Both the position numbers and the translations under genes were made by a program. Shown here piece by piece: positions 35,838 to 44,970 of a stretch of DNA of 64,000 bases; positions within the stretch are counted from its first letter, which is position 1; every line of letters begins with the position of its first letter. Below the pieces are notes generated by a model. That model was not told the origin of the DNA and ran no database searches. It was given only the letters and a program-made list of their open reading frames with translations. Source of the stretch: G020344215 sp039586575 (GTDB lineage: Bacteria > Gemmatimonadota > Gemmatimonadetes > Palauibacterales > KS3-K002); the NCBI GenBank assembly GCA_039586575.1, contig JBDHKD010000001.1:116979-180978 (forward strand), read 5' to 3'.

Positions 35838-37499
35838 ATGCGTCATATGGAATTGGCCCGGGCGCTCGAAGGAGCCGCTGGGGCGCTCGGTGCCGAAGGC
35901 GGCCTCGAGGTGAGGCTCGAGCGGCCCGCCAACGTCGAGCACGGCGATCTCGCCACCAACTTGGCGATGGTCTTGGCGGGGCGGCTGAAGCGCAAGCCGC
36001 GCGACCTGGCGGAGGATCTCCTGGCCCGGCTGGATCTCGAGGCCCTGCAAATCGAGCAGGCCGAAATCGCCGGCCCGGGCTTCATCAACTTCAGGCTGAG
36101 CCGCGACTATCTGCGCGACCGTGTCCGCGAGATCGCCCGCGCCGACCGCGACTACGGTCGCAGCGGTTGGGGCGCCGGCCGCTCGGTCAACGTCGAGTTC
36201 GTCTCCGCCAACCCGACGGGCCCGTTGCATGTCGGTCACGGGCGCGGAGCGGCCGTGGGTGACGCCATCGCGCGGCTCCTCGAGTGGACCGGCCACGATG
36301 TGCACCGCGAGTTCTACGTGAACGACGCCGGGGCTCAGATCGAGAAGCTGGTCGATTCGATCCAGGCACGCTGCGATCAGCTGTGCGGGAGGGAGACATC
36401 GATCCCGGAAGGCGGTTACCACGGCGAGTACGTGACCGATCTGGCGCGCCAGCTCAGGGCCGTGCTGGGCGAGCGGCTGGACGCGGAGTGGGGGCCGGAG
36501 GAACGGCGCGCGGCGCGCCGCTTCGCCGTCGACCGCATACAGGCGGAACAGCGGGACGACCTGCGCGCTTTCAGGGTTGAGTTCGAGGAGTTCCGGGCCG
36601 AGAGTTCCGTGTATGCATCGGGCCAGATCGACGAGACGATCGCCGATCTCGAGCGACGTGGGCTGTTGTACGAGCGGGATGGCGCCCGCTGGCTGAGCAC
36701 GACGGCGTTCGGCGACGACAAAGACCGGGTGCTGGTGAAGAGCGACGGCAGCTACACTTACTTTCTGCCCGACATCGCCTATCATCGTGACAAGGCGGTT
36801 CGCGGTTTCCAGACGGCCATCGATGTTTGGGGCTCCGACCATCACGGTTATGTGCCACGGATGACGGCGGCGATGGAAGCGCTCGGCGTGGGTCGCGACT
36901 TCTTCGAGGCGGTGATCGTGCAGCTGGTTCGGGTCGAGCGGGGCGGGGAAGAGGTGAAGTTCAGCAAGCGGGCGGGTGAGTTCGTGACACTGCGGGATCT
37001 GATCGATGAAGTCGGCACCGATGTCACCCGCTATTTCTTTCTCGAGCGCGGTCCGCAGCAGCAGATGGTTTTCGACCTCGATCTCGCCAAGGAACGGTCG
37101 GAGAAGAACCCGGTCTACAAGGTCCAGTACGCGCATGCGCGGTTACGCAGTGTGTACCGCAGGGGCGGAATCGATCCGGACGAGATCGATCTCGACGTCG
37201 ATCTGTCCCCCATCGTCGAGCCGGCGGCCTTCGAGATGGCCAAGACTCTGGTCGACTTTCCCGAGGTCGTCGACGCCGCGGCCCGCAACCGCGCGCCGCA
37301 TCAAGTGACCGCTCACCTGGAAGAGCTCGCCAATCAGTTGAATAGTTGGTATCACGAGGGGACGCGGGACCCATCGATGCGTGTGCTGGGGCAGGAGGAT
37401 CACGTGACGAGCGCGCGGCTCGTCTTGGCCCGCGCCGCTGAGATCGTCCTGCGCAACGGTCTCGCGGTTCTCGGCATCGAGGCACCCGAGCAGATGTGA
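35838..37499 (+). CDS. argS: Arginyl-tRNA synthetase
   Basis: ArgRS charges tRNA-Arg. The 553-residue length is usual. The N-terminal Add1 domain (residues of about 1-105, ending GPGFINFRLS) is followed by the class I catalytic core with VEFVSANPTGPLHVGHGRGAAVGDA (HIGH variant HVGH). The DIAYHRDKAVRGF stretch and WGSDHHGYVPRMTAAMEALG come next. VKFSKRAGEFVTLRDL replaces a KMSKS box, as in many ArgRS. The C-terminal DALR anticodon-binding domain begins near residue 430 with VYKVQYAHARLRS. It starts immediately after the FmdB-like gene, and its stop overlaps the start of the following outer-membrane protein gene. Confidence 0.97.
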   Translation: MRHMELARALEGAAGALGAEGGLEVRLERPANVEHGDLATNLAMVLAGRLKRKPRDLAEDLLARLDLEALQIEQAEIAGPGFINFRLSRDYLRDRVREIARADRDYGRSGWGAGRSVNVEFVSANPTGPLHVGHGRGAAVGDAIARLLEWTGHDVHREFYVNDAGAQIEKLVDSIQARCDQLCGRETSIPEGGYHGEYVTDLARQLRAVLGERLDAEWGPEERRAARRFAVDRIQAEQRDDLRAFRVEFEEFRAESSVYASGQIDETIADLERRGLLYERDGARWLSTTAFGDDKDRVLVKSDGSYTYFLPDIAYHRDKAVRGFQTAIDVWGSDHHGYVPRMTAAMEALGVGRDFFEAVIVQLVRVERGGEEVKFSKRAGEFVTLRDLIDEVGTDVTRYFFLERGPQQQMVFDLDLAKERSEKNPVYKVQYAHARLRSVYRRGGIDPDEIDLDVDLSPIVEPAAFEMAKTLVDFPEVVDAAARNRAPHQVTAHLEELANQLNSWYHEGTRDPSMRVLGQEDHVTSARLVLARAAEIVLRNGLAVLGIEAPEQM

Positions 37500-38521
37500 T
37501 GAACTGTCATGCCGCTGTCGCTGTAGGGCGCGCTGCGCTGCGAGTCGCAGCGGTCTTGATCTGGGTCGGTGTGACGGCTGTGTCGCTTCACGGGCAGGAG
37601 GTGTTGGACCCCGCTCTCGAGGATCGTTGCGAAGACCTCACGCCGGGAGAGAATCCTCGCGCCCTCTGTGAGGATGCGGCGCTCTCGATTCAGCTAACGC
37701 AGCCGGAACTGGGCCTGGCGCTCGCCGCGGGGAACCCGGTTCTGGGCACGGGCAGCCCCATCGGCACGAAGTTCCGCTTCATTCCGAGGATACACATCGG
37801 CGGCCGAATCAGCTGGGTCTGGGTCGAGATCCCCGATCTGCTCGACTACCCGGAAAGCCGCGTCGATCCTATCGCCACCCGGTCGTTCTCCGTTCCGGTG
37901 GCCCAACTCGACCTGTCGGTGGGCGTCTTCGATGGCCTCCGCTTGGGCAATACGCTGAGCGGTCTGGCAGCCGTCGAGCTGTTGGGTACTGTCGGACCGA
38001 TCATGCTGCCCAACAGTGCGGGATTCGAGAACGATGTGACGGGCTGGGGGATCGGTGCTCGGGTCGGCGTGCTGCGCGAGTCGTTCACCGCCCCCGGCAT
38101 CTCGCTCTCGGCGATGTACAAATGGCATGGGCGTGTGGAGTACGGTGACACGGGCGAAGGCGACGCCGCCGAGTTCGGGCTGGACATGCGCGTGGCCAGT
38201 TTCAGGGCCGGGCTGAGCAAGAGCTTCGTGGCCCTCGGGCTCGCCCTCACGTTGGGTTACGATAGCTACTGGAGCGATGTGGACTTCACCATCAGACCTC
38301 CTCCCGATGGCCCCGCCGTCACCGTCGTGCCCGAGGATGATCCAGCGGAGCTCAAGACGGGACGCTGGTCGGCCTTCGTCGACGTCTCTTATATCGTCCT
38401 CTATTTCAACATCGTCGCCGAGGCGGGTTGGCTGGAAGAACAGAAACTCCGGTCCTCGAGAGGCGATGAGCTTGAGTCCGGTAACTTCTTTGGAGCACTG
38501 GGGATACGGCTGACGTTGTGA
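37499..38521 (+). CDS. Predicted outer-membrane or secreted beta-rich protein, unknown function
   Basis: The 340-residue protein has an N-terminal signal (AALRVAAVLIWVGVTAVSLHGQ) and no catalytic motif I recognise. Its body alternates hydrophobic and polar residues and ends in FFGALGIRLTL, which fits an outer-membrane barrel of about 12-14 strands. Two Cys in the first 60 residues of the mature part (DRCEDL and ALCEDA) may form a disulfide. ATG 37499 overlaps the argS stop (TGATG), and its stop overlaps the GTG of ribD. It is therefore translated as part of the argS-rib transcript although no functional link is evident. Confidence 0.7.
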   Translation: MNCHAAVAVGRAALRVAAVLIWVGVTAVSLHGQEVLDPALEDRCEDLTPGENPRALCEDAALSIQLTQPELGLALAAGNPVLGTGSPIGTKFRFIPRIHIGGRISWVWVEIPDLLDYPESRVDPIATRSFSVPVAQLDLSVGVFDGLRLGNTLSGLAAVELLGTVGPIMLPNSAGFENDVTGWGIGARVGVLRESFTAPGISLSAMYKWHGRVEYGDTGEGDAAEFGLDMRVASFRAGLSKSFVALGLALTLGYDSYWSDVDFTIRPPPDGPAVTVVPEDDPAELKTGRWSAFVDVSYIVLYFNIVAEAGWLEEQKLRSSRGDELESGNFFGALGIRLTL

Positions 38522-39621
38522 AGCAAGATCGAGACGTCCGCCACATGCGGCGGGCCCTCGTGCTGGCCCGCCAGGGCTGGGGGCGTGTGGCGCCCAACCC
38601 CCTGGTCGGCGCGGTGGTCGTGCGCGACGGTGAGGTCGTCGGCGAGGGGTACCACGCCGAGTGGGGCGAGGCGCACGCCGAAGTGGAGGCGCTGCGGGCG
38701 GCGGGCGAGCGTGCCAAGGGTGCCACGCTCTATGTCAACTTGGAACCTTGCCACCACAGCGGGAAGACGGGACCGTGTACGCGAGTCATCCGCGAGGCCG
38801 AGGTCGCGCGGGTCGTCTGCGGCGCAGCCGAGACGAACCCGGAGGCGCGGGGTGGCGCCGCCTGGCTGCGGGAACAGGGGGTGGAGGTGGAGGAGGGCGT
38901 CTGCGAGCAGCAGGCCAGCGATTTGAACGCAGTTCACTTCAGCGCCCAGCGCCGGGAGCGGCCTTTCGTCTCGCTCAAGTACGCCATGTCGTTGGATGCG
39001 CGATTGGCCGAGGCGCCAGGCGCCCCGACGTCGATCACGGGTGGTGAGGCGCGAGTCGAGGCGCATCGGCTGCGCGCCGGCCACGATGCGGTCATGGTAG
39101 GGATCGGAACGGTGCTCGCCGACAACCCGCTGCTGACCGTCCGCGAGTGGAAGGCACCGCGGGTGGCGCCCACGCGTGTGGTTCTCGACTCGAGTTTGCG
39201 AACGCCGCTCGACTCGAATCTGGCAGCCAGCGCCTCCGAGGTACCGGTACGTGTGCTCACGGCTGGCGATGCGCCCGCCGAGAGAGAGCGCGCGCTGGCG
39301 GCAGGCGGGGTCGAGGTCGTCCGGATTCCCCGGCCGCCCGCTGCGGCGGGCCTCGATCTTGGTGCGGTTCTTGCCTCTCTGTGGAAGGAAGGCCTACGGT
39401 CTGTACTCTGTGAGGGGGGCGGCAAGCTCGGGTCGGCGTTGCTCGCCGCCGGCCTGGTGGATCGGCTTTATGTGTTCGTAGCGCCGCTGCTGCTGGGCGA
39501 GTCCGGCGTCCCCGCCTTTCAGGGCCGTCGGGGCCTGGCAGCGCTGGAATGGAGAACGGTTAGCCGGAGCGAGCTCGGGCCGGTCGTCTTGCTGGAGCTG
39601 GCCCCGGAGAATGGGACCTGA
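38518..39621 (+). CDS. ribD: Bifunctional riboflavin deaminase/reductase
   Basis: RibD performs two consecutive steps of riboflavin synthesis: deamination of the pyrimidine intermediate and reduction of its ribose side chain. The 367-residue protein has the N-terminal deaminase with PNPLVGAVVV and zinc ligands His53 (in HAE, Glu55 catalytic), Cys78 and Cys87 (PCHHSGKTGPC). The C-terminal NADPH reductase begins at RPFVSLKYAMSLDARLA and includes CEGGGKLGSALL. The start is GTG 38518, overlapping the preceding stop. It is the first gene of ribD-ribE-ribBA-ribH. No FMN riboswitch is visible upstream, as expected for a gene internal to a transcript. Confidence 0.96.
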   Translation: MKQDRDVRHMRRALVLARQGWGRVAPNPLVGAVVVRDGEVVGEGYHAEWGEAHAEVEALRAAGERAKGATLYVNLEPCHHSGKTGPCTRVIREAEVARVVCGAAETNPEARGGAAWLREQGVEVEEGVCEQQASDLNAVHFSAQRRERPFVSLKYAMSLDARLAEAPGAPTSITGGEARVEAHRLRAGHDAVMVGIGTVLADNPLLTVREWKAPRVAPTRVVLDSSLRTPLDSNLAASASEVPVRVLTAGDAPAERERALAAGGVEVVRIPRPPAAAGLDLGAVLASLWKEGLRSVLCEGGGKLGSALLAAGLVDRLYVFVAPLLLGESGVPAFQGRRGLAALEWRTVSRSELGPVVLLELAPENGT

Positions 39622-39635
39622 GTCAACGGGTCGGT

Positions 39636-40307
39636 ATGTTTAGCGGGATCGTAGAGGAAATCGGAGTCGTTCAATCGGCCACAAGCGTGGGTGGAGGGCG
39701 CGATCTGGTCATCGCGGCCGAGAAAGTGCTCGCCGACTTGAAGCCCAGCGACAGCATCAACATCGACGGCGCCTGCCAGACGGTAGTGGCGCTGGGGCGG
39801 GGCGACTTCAAGGTCCAGAGCATCGCCACTACGCTCTCGCGCACGACGTTCGGCGAGTTCCGCCGGGGTAGGAAGGTCAATCTCGAGAGACCGATCGCCG
39901 CCGGCCAGCGGTTCGGCGGCCACTTCGTTCAGGGGCACGTCGATGGGGTCGGGACGGTGACCGCGGTCGACCGGCGGGGAGACATGTGGCTGGTCCGCTT
40001 CACCCTGCCCGACGCGGTGGAACCCTTTACCATTCTGCACGGGTCGATCGCCGTGGACGGGGTCTCGTTGACCATCAATGCCCTGCCCGGGCCCGGGACT
40101 GCGGAAGTCGCCTTGATACCTTATACTTATCAGCACACCAACCTCTCCCGTTTGGCACCCGGGGACAGGGTAAACCTCGAGGCGGACATGATCGGCAAGT
40201 ACGTCGCCAGGACGTTGGGCCACAGCAGCGCCGGCGACGCCGCCGGCGCCGACCTACTCCAGAGGATGTCGGAGTGGGGCTTCGATGGTCCCGCTGCCGA
40301 TGGCTGA
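39636..40307 (+). CDS. ribE: Riboflavin synthase (alpha chain)
   Basis: The enzyme dismutates two molecules of 6,7-dimethyl-8-ribityllumazine to riboflavin and a pyrimidine that is recycled. The 223-residue protein begins MFSGIVEEIG, the invariant N-terminus. It consists of two homologous lumazine-binding barrels, the first with SINIDGACQTVV and the second with SIAVDGVSLTINAL. GHFVQGHVDGVG spans the active-site region. It acts as a cytoplasmic homotrimer. It lies 14 bp after ribD and 3 bp before ribBA. Confidence 0.96.
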   Translation: MFSGIVEEIGVVQSATSVGGGRDLVIAAEKVLADLKPSDSINIDGACQTVVALGRGDFKVQSIATTLSRTTFGEFRRGRKVNLERPIAAGQRFGGHFVQGHVDGVGTVTAVDRRGDMWLVRFTLPDAVEPFTILHGSIAVDGVSLTINALPGPGTAEVALIPYTYQHTNLSRLAPGDRVNLEADMIGKYVARTLGHSSAGDAAGADLLQRMSEWGFDGPAADG

Positions 40308-40310
40308 GAG

Positions 40311-41570
40311 ATGGCAAGACCAGTACAGACTAACCCGATGAGCGACATAGAGTTCGATTCGGTTGAGGAGGCGGTAGAGGCGATCCTTCGCGGCGAGATG
40401 GTCATCGTCGCCGACGACGAGGATCGCGAGAACGAGGGTGACCTGGTCTGCGCGGCCGAACGCATCACCCCCGAAGTCGTCAATTTCATGGCCACCCACG
40501 GCCGCGGCTTGATCTGTCTGAGCATGACCCCGGAACGAGTGGAGCAACTCCTCCTCTCGTCGATGGGCGACCATAACTCAGAGTCGGGCGGCACGGCGTT
40601 CATGGTGTCGATCGACGCTACCGGCAAACACGGGGTGAGTACCGGGATCAGCGCCTGGGACCGAGCGAAGACGATTCAGGTCGCCATCGATCCGAACTCG
40701 CGCCCCGAAGACCTGCAGCGTCCCGGCCACGTCTTCCCCTTGCGGGCACGGCCGGGCGGTGTGCTGCAGCGCGTCGGGCAGACCGAAGCCTCGGTCGACC
40801 TGGCTCGAATGGCCGGCCTGATTCCCGCCGGCGTCATCTGCGAGATACTCAACGCCGACGGCACGATGGCGCGCCGCCCGCAGCTCGAGGAATTCGCCAA
40901 ACAGCACGGACTCAAGTTCGTCACGGTGGCGCAGATCATCGCGCACCGACTGAAGACGGAGCGCCTCGTACATCGTATTGCCGAAGCGCGATTGCCCACC
41001 GAGTTCGGTGAGTTCCGCGTTTACGCCTACACGAACGACGTCGATCGGCGCGAGCATGTCGCGCTCGTCAAAGGCGAGGTGTCCGGTGAGGAAGACGTGC
41101 TGGTGCGGATGCACTCCGAGTGTCTGACCGGCGACGTATTCCACTCCCAGCGCTGCGACTGCGGACAGCAGTTGCACACCAGCCTGCGTGCGATAGAGAA
41201 GGAAGGGAAGGGCGTTCTCGTCTACATGAAGCAGGAAGGGCGCGGGATCGGGCTGCTGAACAAGATCCGCGCCTACCAGCTTCAGGAGAACGGCATGGAC
41301 ACCGTGGAGGCGAACGAGATGCTTGGCTTCCCGGCGGACCTTCGCGACTACGGTATCGGTGTCCAGGTCCTGCTCGACCTCGGCATCAAGTCGATGCGCC
41401 TGATGACCAACAACCCAAAGAAGATCATCGGCCTCCAGGGCTACGGCCTGTCGGTAACGCAGCAGGTGCCCATCACGGTGAAGGCCAACCTGCACAACGC
41501 GAGCTACCTGCGGGCCAAACGAGACAAGATGGGCCACCTGATCCCGGCGGACGGCCAGCTCGCTGGCTAG
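40311..41570 (+). CDS. ribBA: Bifunctional DHBP synthase / GTP cyclohydrolase II
   Basis: This 419-residue fusion feeds both branches of riboflavin synthesis. The N-terminal half makes 3,4-dihydroxy-2-butanone-4-phosphate from ribulose-5-phosphate, with the acidic metal loop DDEDRENEGDLV and GRGLICLSM. The C-terminal half opens GTP, with HSECLTGDVFHSQRCDCGQQ (zinc Cys residues) and MKQEGRGIGLLNKIRAY. Both active sites look intact. ATG 40311 is used; a second in-frame ATG at 40338 lies closer to the conserved start, and neither has a clear ribosome binding site. It sits between ribE and ribH. Confidence 0.96.
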   Translation: MARPVQTNPMSDIEFDSVEEAVEAILRGEMVIVADDEDRENEGDLVCAAERITPEVVNFMATHGRGLICLSMTPERVEQLLLSSMGDHNSESGGTAFMVSIDATGKHGVSTGISAWDRAKTIQVAIDPNSRPEDLQRPGHVFPLRARPGGVLQRVGQTEASVDLARMAGLIPAGVICEILNADGTMARRPQLEEFAKQHGLKFVTVAQIIAHRLKTERLVHRIAEARLPTEFGEFRVYAYTNDVDRREHVALVKGEVSGEEDVLVRMHSECLTGDVFHSQRCDCGQQLHTSLRAIEKEGKGVLVYMKQEGRGIGLLNKIRAYQLQENGMDTVEANEMLGFPADLRDYGIGVQVLLDLGIKSMRLMTNNPKKIIGLQGYGLSVTQQVPITVKANLHNASYLRAKRDKMGHLIPADGQLAG

Positions 41571-41597
41571 CCGGCCGGGTCGAGAAGACGAGTTCGA

Positions 41598-42074
41598 ATG
41601 CAAGAGCGCTACGGACGATTCCGGACCGAAGATCGCCGCTTCGCGCTGGTCGTGAGCCGTACCAACGAGTTGATCACGAGGCAGCTGCTGGCGGGCGCCA
41701 TCGATTGCCTGCGGCAGCACGGCGCGAGCGACGAACAAGTCGAGGTGTATTGGGTACCAGGGGCATGGGAGTTGGCGCCGCTCGTCGCGCGGCTGGCCCG
41801 AGGCGACCGTTACGCGGCGATCGTCGCACTGGGTGCGCTGATCCGGGGCGCGACGCCGCATTTCGACTACCTCTCCGGCGCTGCCAGCTCGCGCCTGGCG
41901 AACGTGGCGACCCACTCCGACACCTATGTGTCGTTCGGCCTGCTCACGGCTGACACGATGGAGCAGGCCCTTGAACGTGCCGGCAGCAAGGCCGGCAACC
42001 ACGGCTGGAAGGCGGTGCTAGCCGCCATCGAGATGGCCGATCTTCTTGACCAACTGGATGGGGAGTCGGACTAA
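41598..42074 (+). CDS. ribH: 6,7-dimethyl-8-ribityllumazine synthase
   Basis: RibH condenses the ribBA and ribD products to lumazine, the substrate of riboflavin synthase. The 158-residue protein has LVVSRTNELITRQLLAGA at the start, VPGAWELAPLVARLA (substrate loop) and ALGALIRGATPHFDY. SFGLLTADTMEQALERAG carries the expected phosphate-site region. Family members form pentamers or 60-subunit shells. Its end overlaps the start of nusB by 17 bp, the ribH-nusB order common in bacteria. Confidence 0.95.
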   Translation: MQERYGRFRTEDRRFALVVSRTNELITRQLLAGAIDCLRQHGASDEQVEVYWVPGAWELAPLVARLARGDRYAAIVALGALIRGATPHFDYLSGAASSRLANVATHSDTYVSFGLLTADTMEQALERAGSKAGNHGWKAVLAAIEMADLLDQLDGESD

Positions 42075-42498
42075 AGCCAGAGCGCGGGCGCTGCAGGTCC
42101 TCTACGCATGGGAGCTACGGGGAGGCGTTGAGCCGCTGGTCCGGGTGGAGCGTGAACTGGCGGCGCACGGCTGGGGGCCGCCAAGAGCAGAGGTGCAGGA
42201 GCACACGGATCGGATTCTCGGCGCCATCGAGCAGCGACTCTCCGAAATCGATTCCCGCCTCGAAGACCTGGCCGAGCACTGGCGTCTCTCGCGGATGGCC
42301 ACGGTCGATCGCAACATCCTGCGGATCGCTGCGGCCGAGATGCTCTACCTGGATGACATCCCACCGCGCGTCTCCTTGCACGAAGCTATCCGACTGGCCG
42401 AATGGTTCGGCAGCAGAGAGAGCAGGCGTTTCGTGAACGGAGTGCTCGACGCCTTGCTGCGGGAACTGGAACCCGAACGACTCAGCGATACCCGATGA
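42058..42498 (+). CDS. nusB: Transcription antitermination factor NusB
   Basis: NusB binds boxA RNA with S10 (NusE) and supports antitermination of rRNA transcription. The 146-residue all-helical protein starts GSRTKARARALQVLYAWELRG and contains SRMATVDRNILRIAAAEMLYLDDIPPRVSLHEAIRLAEWFG and RFVNGVLDALLRE, all standard. ATG 42058 is chosen over an in-frame TTG 12 bp upstream. It overlaps ribH by 17 bp and the glycosyltransferase gene by 4 bp. Confidence 0.94.
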   Translation: MGSRTKARARALQVLYAWELRGGVEPLVRVERELAAHGWGPPRAEVQEHTDRILGAIEQRLSEIDSRLEDLAEHWRLSRMATVDRNILRIAAAEMLYLDDIPPRVSLHEAIRLAEWFGSRESRRFVNGVLDALLRELEPERLSDTR

Positions 42499-43667
42499 GC
42501 GCCGGCCGCCTCAGGTTGCTGGTGATCAACTGGCAAGATCTGGAGAACCCACAGGCTGGCGGGGCGGAAGTCCATCTCCACGAGATCTTCGGCAGGCTGG
42601 CGCAGCGCGGACACGAGGTCACACTCCTCTGCTCCGGTTGGGACGGTGCGCGCGCTCAAGAGGCGCTGGACGGCATGGCGGTCCACCGTGTCGGCGGCCG
42701 GCACAGCTTTACCCTGCTTGCCGCCCCCTACTATCGCCGGCACCTTGCGAGGCGCGATTTCGATCTGGTCGTCGAGGACATCAACAAAATTCCGCTCTAC
42801 AGCCCGCTGTGGGTGAAGCCGCCGGTCGTCGCACTCATCCCGCACCTGTTCGGGACGACCGCTTTTCAGGAAGCGTCCTTCCCCGTCGCGGCGACGGTCT
42901 GGCTGGCCGAGCGAGGGGTGCCGCATTTCTACGAGAACGCGCCATTCCAGGCGATCTCGCAATCGACCGCGGACGACCTGGCGGCGCGGGGCGTGCCGCG
43001 CTCGCAGCTGCGCGTCATCAGGCCGGGGATCGATCACTCACGCTTTCGACCGGATCCGGCGCGCGCTCCCTTCGAGCGCCCGACATTCGCTTACGTAGGC
43101 CGTCTGAAACGTTACAAGGGGTTGGAGATCGTGATCGATGGGCTCGCTCGCCTGAGGCAAGCGGGTATCGAAGCCCAGCTGTTGATCGCCGGCAAGGGTG
43201 ACCACGAAGCCGCGCTGCATGAGTACGCCAGGGCCCGCGTAGCGGACGGCGTGCGATTCCTCGGCTTCGTCCCCGAGGACGAGAAGGTCGACCTATTGCG
43301 AAGAAGTTGGGCGACAGTGTACCCATCCCCCAAGGAGGGCTGGGGGATCACCAACGTCGAGGCTGCAGCCTGCGGCACTCCAGCCCTGGCCTCCGATTCG
43401 CCGGGGTTGCGGGAATCGGTTGCGCACGAGGAGAGCGGGCTCCTGGTGACCCACGCTGATGCCGAATCGTGGGCGCTAGCGCTACGCAGGATCGCGGAGG
43501 ACGGGGATTTGCGCCGCCGGCTCCGTGCGGGTGCGATCGAGTTCGGGGCCCGCTTCAGCTGGGATCGGACGGCCAACGAGACGGAGGCTCACCTGCTCGA
43601 GGTCCACGCCAGCGGCCCAAACCAGGGCCCATCTCACTTCAACACGCTCGTGTCGGAGGAGACATGA
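42495..43667 (+). CDS. Glycosyltransferase family 4 (GT-B)
   Basis: The 390-residue GT-B enzyme opens LLVINWQDLENPQAGGAEVHLHEIFGRLAQRGHEV, an acceptor-site pattern of GT4 enzymes. The donor half contains FAYVGRLKRYKGLEIVIDGLARLR and the nucleotide-sugar site YPSPKEGWGITNVEAAACGTPALAS, with the E-x7-E motif. It probably adds a sugar to a lipid or cell-envelope glycan in the cytoplasm. Donor and acceptor cannot be assigned. The gene is squeezed between nusB and hpf with 4-bp ATGA overlaps on both sides. ATG 42495 is set by the conserved start; a longer frame begins inside nusB. Confidence 0.9.
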   Translation: MSAGRLRLLVINWQDLENPQAGGAEVHLHEIFGRLAQRGHEVTLLCSGWDGARAQEALDGMAVHRVGGRHSFTLLAAPYYRRHLARRDFDLVVEDINKIPLYSPLWVKPPVVALIPHLFGTTAFQEASFPVAATVWLAERGVPHFYENAPFQAISQSTADDLAARGVPRSQLRVIRPGIDHSRFRPDPARAPFERPTFAYVGRLKRYKGLEIVIDGLARLRQAGIEAQLLIAGKGDHEAALHEYARARVADGVRFLGFVPEDEKVDLLRRSWATVYPSPKEGWGITNVEAAACGTPALASDSPGLRESVAHEESGLLVTHADAESWALALRRIAEDGDLRRRLRAGAIEFGARFSWDRTANETEAHLLEVHASGPNQGPSHFNTLVSEET

Positions 43668-44014
43668 AGATCAACGTAACCGCTCGTCACTTCGAGCTCA
43701 GCGATTCGCTGAGGTCGCACGTCGAAACTCAACTTGCAAGCCTGAGCCGCTACCACTCGCGGACCTCGCGGGTCGAGGTCACGCTCACCGAAGAGAAGCG
43801 GGAAAAGCGGGTCGAGGCGCGAGCCTTCCTCGACGGAGAGTACGACATCCACGCCGAGGCCGTCGCGGGCGATTTCCGCACCGCGGTGAATCGCTTGTCC
43901 GACAGACTGGCACGACAGCTCAAACGGCGCCGCGACAGGCGCGTCGATCACCAGGCGCCGCGGCTCGGTGAAGAGATCGTCACTCAAGAAGCTAGCGAGG
44001 CTGAAGAATCGTGA
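43664..44014 (+). CDS. hpf: Ribosome hibernation promoting factor, short form
   Basis: HPF/RaiA proteins bind the ribosomal A/P sites and inactivate ribosomes in stationary phase. The 116-residue protein begins MKINVTARHFELSDSLRSHVETQLASLSRY, the family start, with the basic cluster RLARQLKRRRDRRVDH near residue 90. It lacks the C-terminal dimerisation domain of long HPF, so 100S formation may need another factor. A GGAGGAG ribosome binding site lies inside the preceding gene. Its position directly before hprK matches the hpf-hprK/PTS neighbourhood of many diderm bacteria. It overlaps hprK by 4 bp. Confidence 0.92.
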   Translation: MKINVTARHFELSDSLRSHVETQLASLSRYHSRTSRVEVTLTEEKREKRVEARAFLDGEYDIHAEAVAGDFRTAVNRLSDRLARQLKRRRDRRVDHQAPRLGEEIVTQEASEAEES

Positions 44015-44970
44015 CCCTCAAGGTTCGGGAGATATTGGAGCTGCGCGGCGAGAGCCTCCGCCTGCGCCTGGTCACAGGGGACGAGAAAGCGCTGGAGCGT
44101 AAGGTGGTCCGTCCCGAGATCTCCAGTCCCGGCTTGGCGCTCGCCGGCTACACCGAGCGCTTCGCCGGCGGCCGGGTCCAGATCCTGGGTGAGACGGAAG
44201 TGTCCTACCTCAAGTCCGTCGATGATGACAGACGCCTGCAAGCCGTCGAGGCGCTCCTGGCTTTCGACGTGCCGTGCCTCATCGCCACCAAAGGTCAGGA
44301 TCTGCCGAGCGTCCTCATTGAAGTCGCCGAGCGGCGGCGAACGCCGGTGATGGTGAGCGAATTGAAGACCGCCGAGTTCTACCGGCGCATGATACCGTTC
44401 ATGAACCAGTGGTTCGCGCCGCGTACGCACATTCACGGCTCGCTCGCCGACGTCTACGGTGTGGGGCTGCTGTTCGTTGGCCAGAGTGGCATCGGCAAGA
44501 GCGAGTGCGTTCTTGATCTGGTAGAGCGTGGCCACCGGCTGGTCGCCGACGACGTCGTGCATATCGCCCGGCAGGGTCATGACCTGTTGATCGGCCAGGG
44601 TCACGAGTTGGCTCGGCACCACATGGAGATCCGTGGTGTCGGGATCATCGATGTGCGGGCCCTGTTCGGAATACGCGCTATCCGGCAGCAAAAGCGTATC
44701 GAAGTGATCGTCCAGCTCGTCGAGTGGAAACAGCAGGGCGCCTATGACCGCACCGGTCTCGACACCGATCAGGCGGTCATACTCGACGTGCCCATCCGCC
44801 GAGTCACGATTCCACTGAACCCGGGTAAGAACATTACGGTCATTGCGGAGGTGGTGGCGATGAACCACCTGCTGCGATACGCTGGTGTGGACACGGCCGC
44901 CACGTTCAATGCCAACCTCAAAGAGGCCATGGCACCGTTACGTGAATACTTGGAAGAAGACTATGAGTGA
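44011..44970 (+). CDS. hprK: HPr kinase/phosphorylase
   Basis: HprK phosphorylates and dephosphorylates a serine of HPr in response to metabolites. The 319-residue protein has an N-terminal domain (residues of about 1-130), then His142 in the THIHGSL stretch and Walker A GQSGIGKS at 157-164. The P-loop kinase signature LARHHMEIRGVGIIDVRALFG ends near residue 220. The target Ser53 is present in the HPr encoded at 47247, so the regulatory pair is complete. The start is GTG 44011. It overlaps hpf by 4 bp and EIIA by 8 bp, placing regulator and PTS on one message. Confidence 0.96.
   Translation: MTLKVREILELRGESLRLRLVTGDEKALERKVVRPEISSPGLALAGYTERFAGGRVQILGETEVSYLKSVDDDRRLQAVEALLAFDVPCLIATKGQDLPSVLIEVAERRRTPVMVSELKTAEFYRRMIPFMNQWFAPRTHIHGSLADVYGVGLLFVGQSGIGKSECVLDLVERGHRLVADDVVHIARQGHDLLIGQGHELARHHMEIRGVGIIDVRALFGIRAIRQQKRIEVIVQLVEWKQQGAYDRTGLDTDQAVILDVPIRRVTIPLNPGKNITVIAEVVAMNHLLRYAGVDTAATFNANLKEAMAPLREYLEEDYE

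Noticed and set aside
33823..37136. Very long minus-strand open frames of about 600 codons opposite the mutase and argS genes
   Set aside because: They mirror strongly conserved plus-strand genes and contain no recognisable domains; long antisense frames are expected at this base composition.
38400..38518. Possible FMN riboswitch before ribD
   Set aside because: The region is coding sequence of the preceding gene, whose stop overlaps the ribD start, and no RFN element is recognisable.
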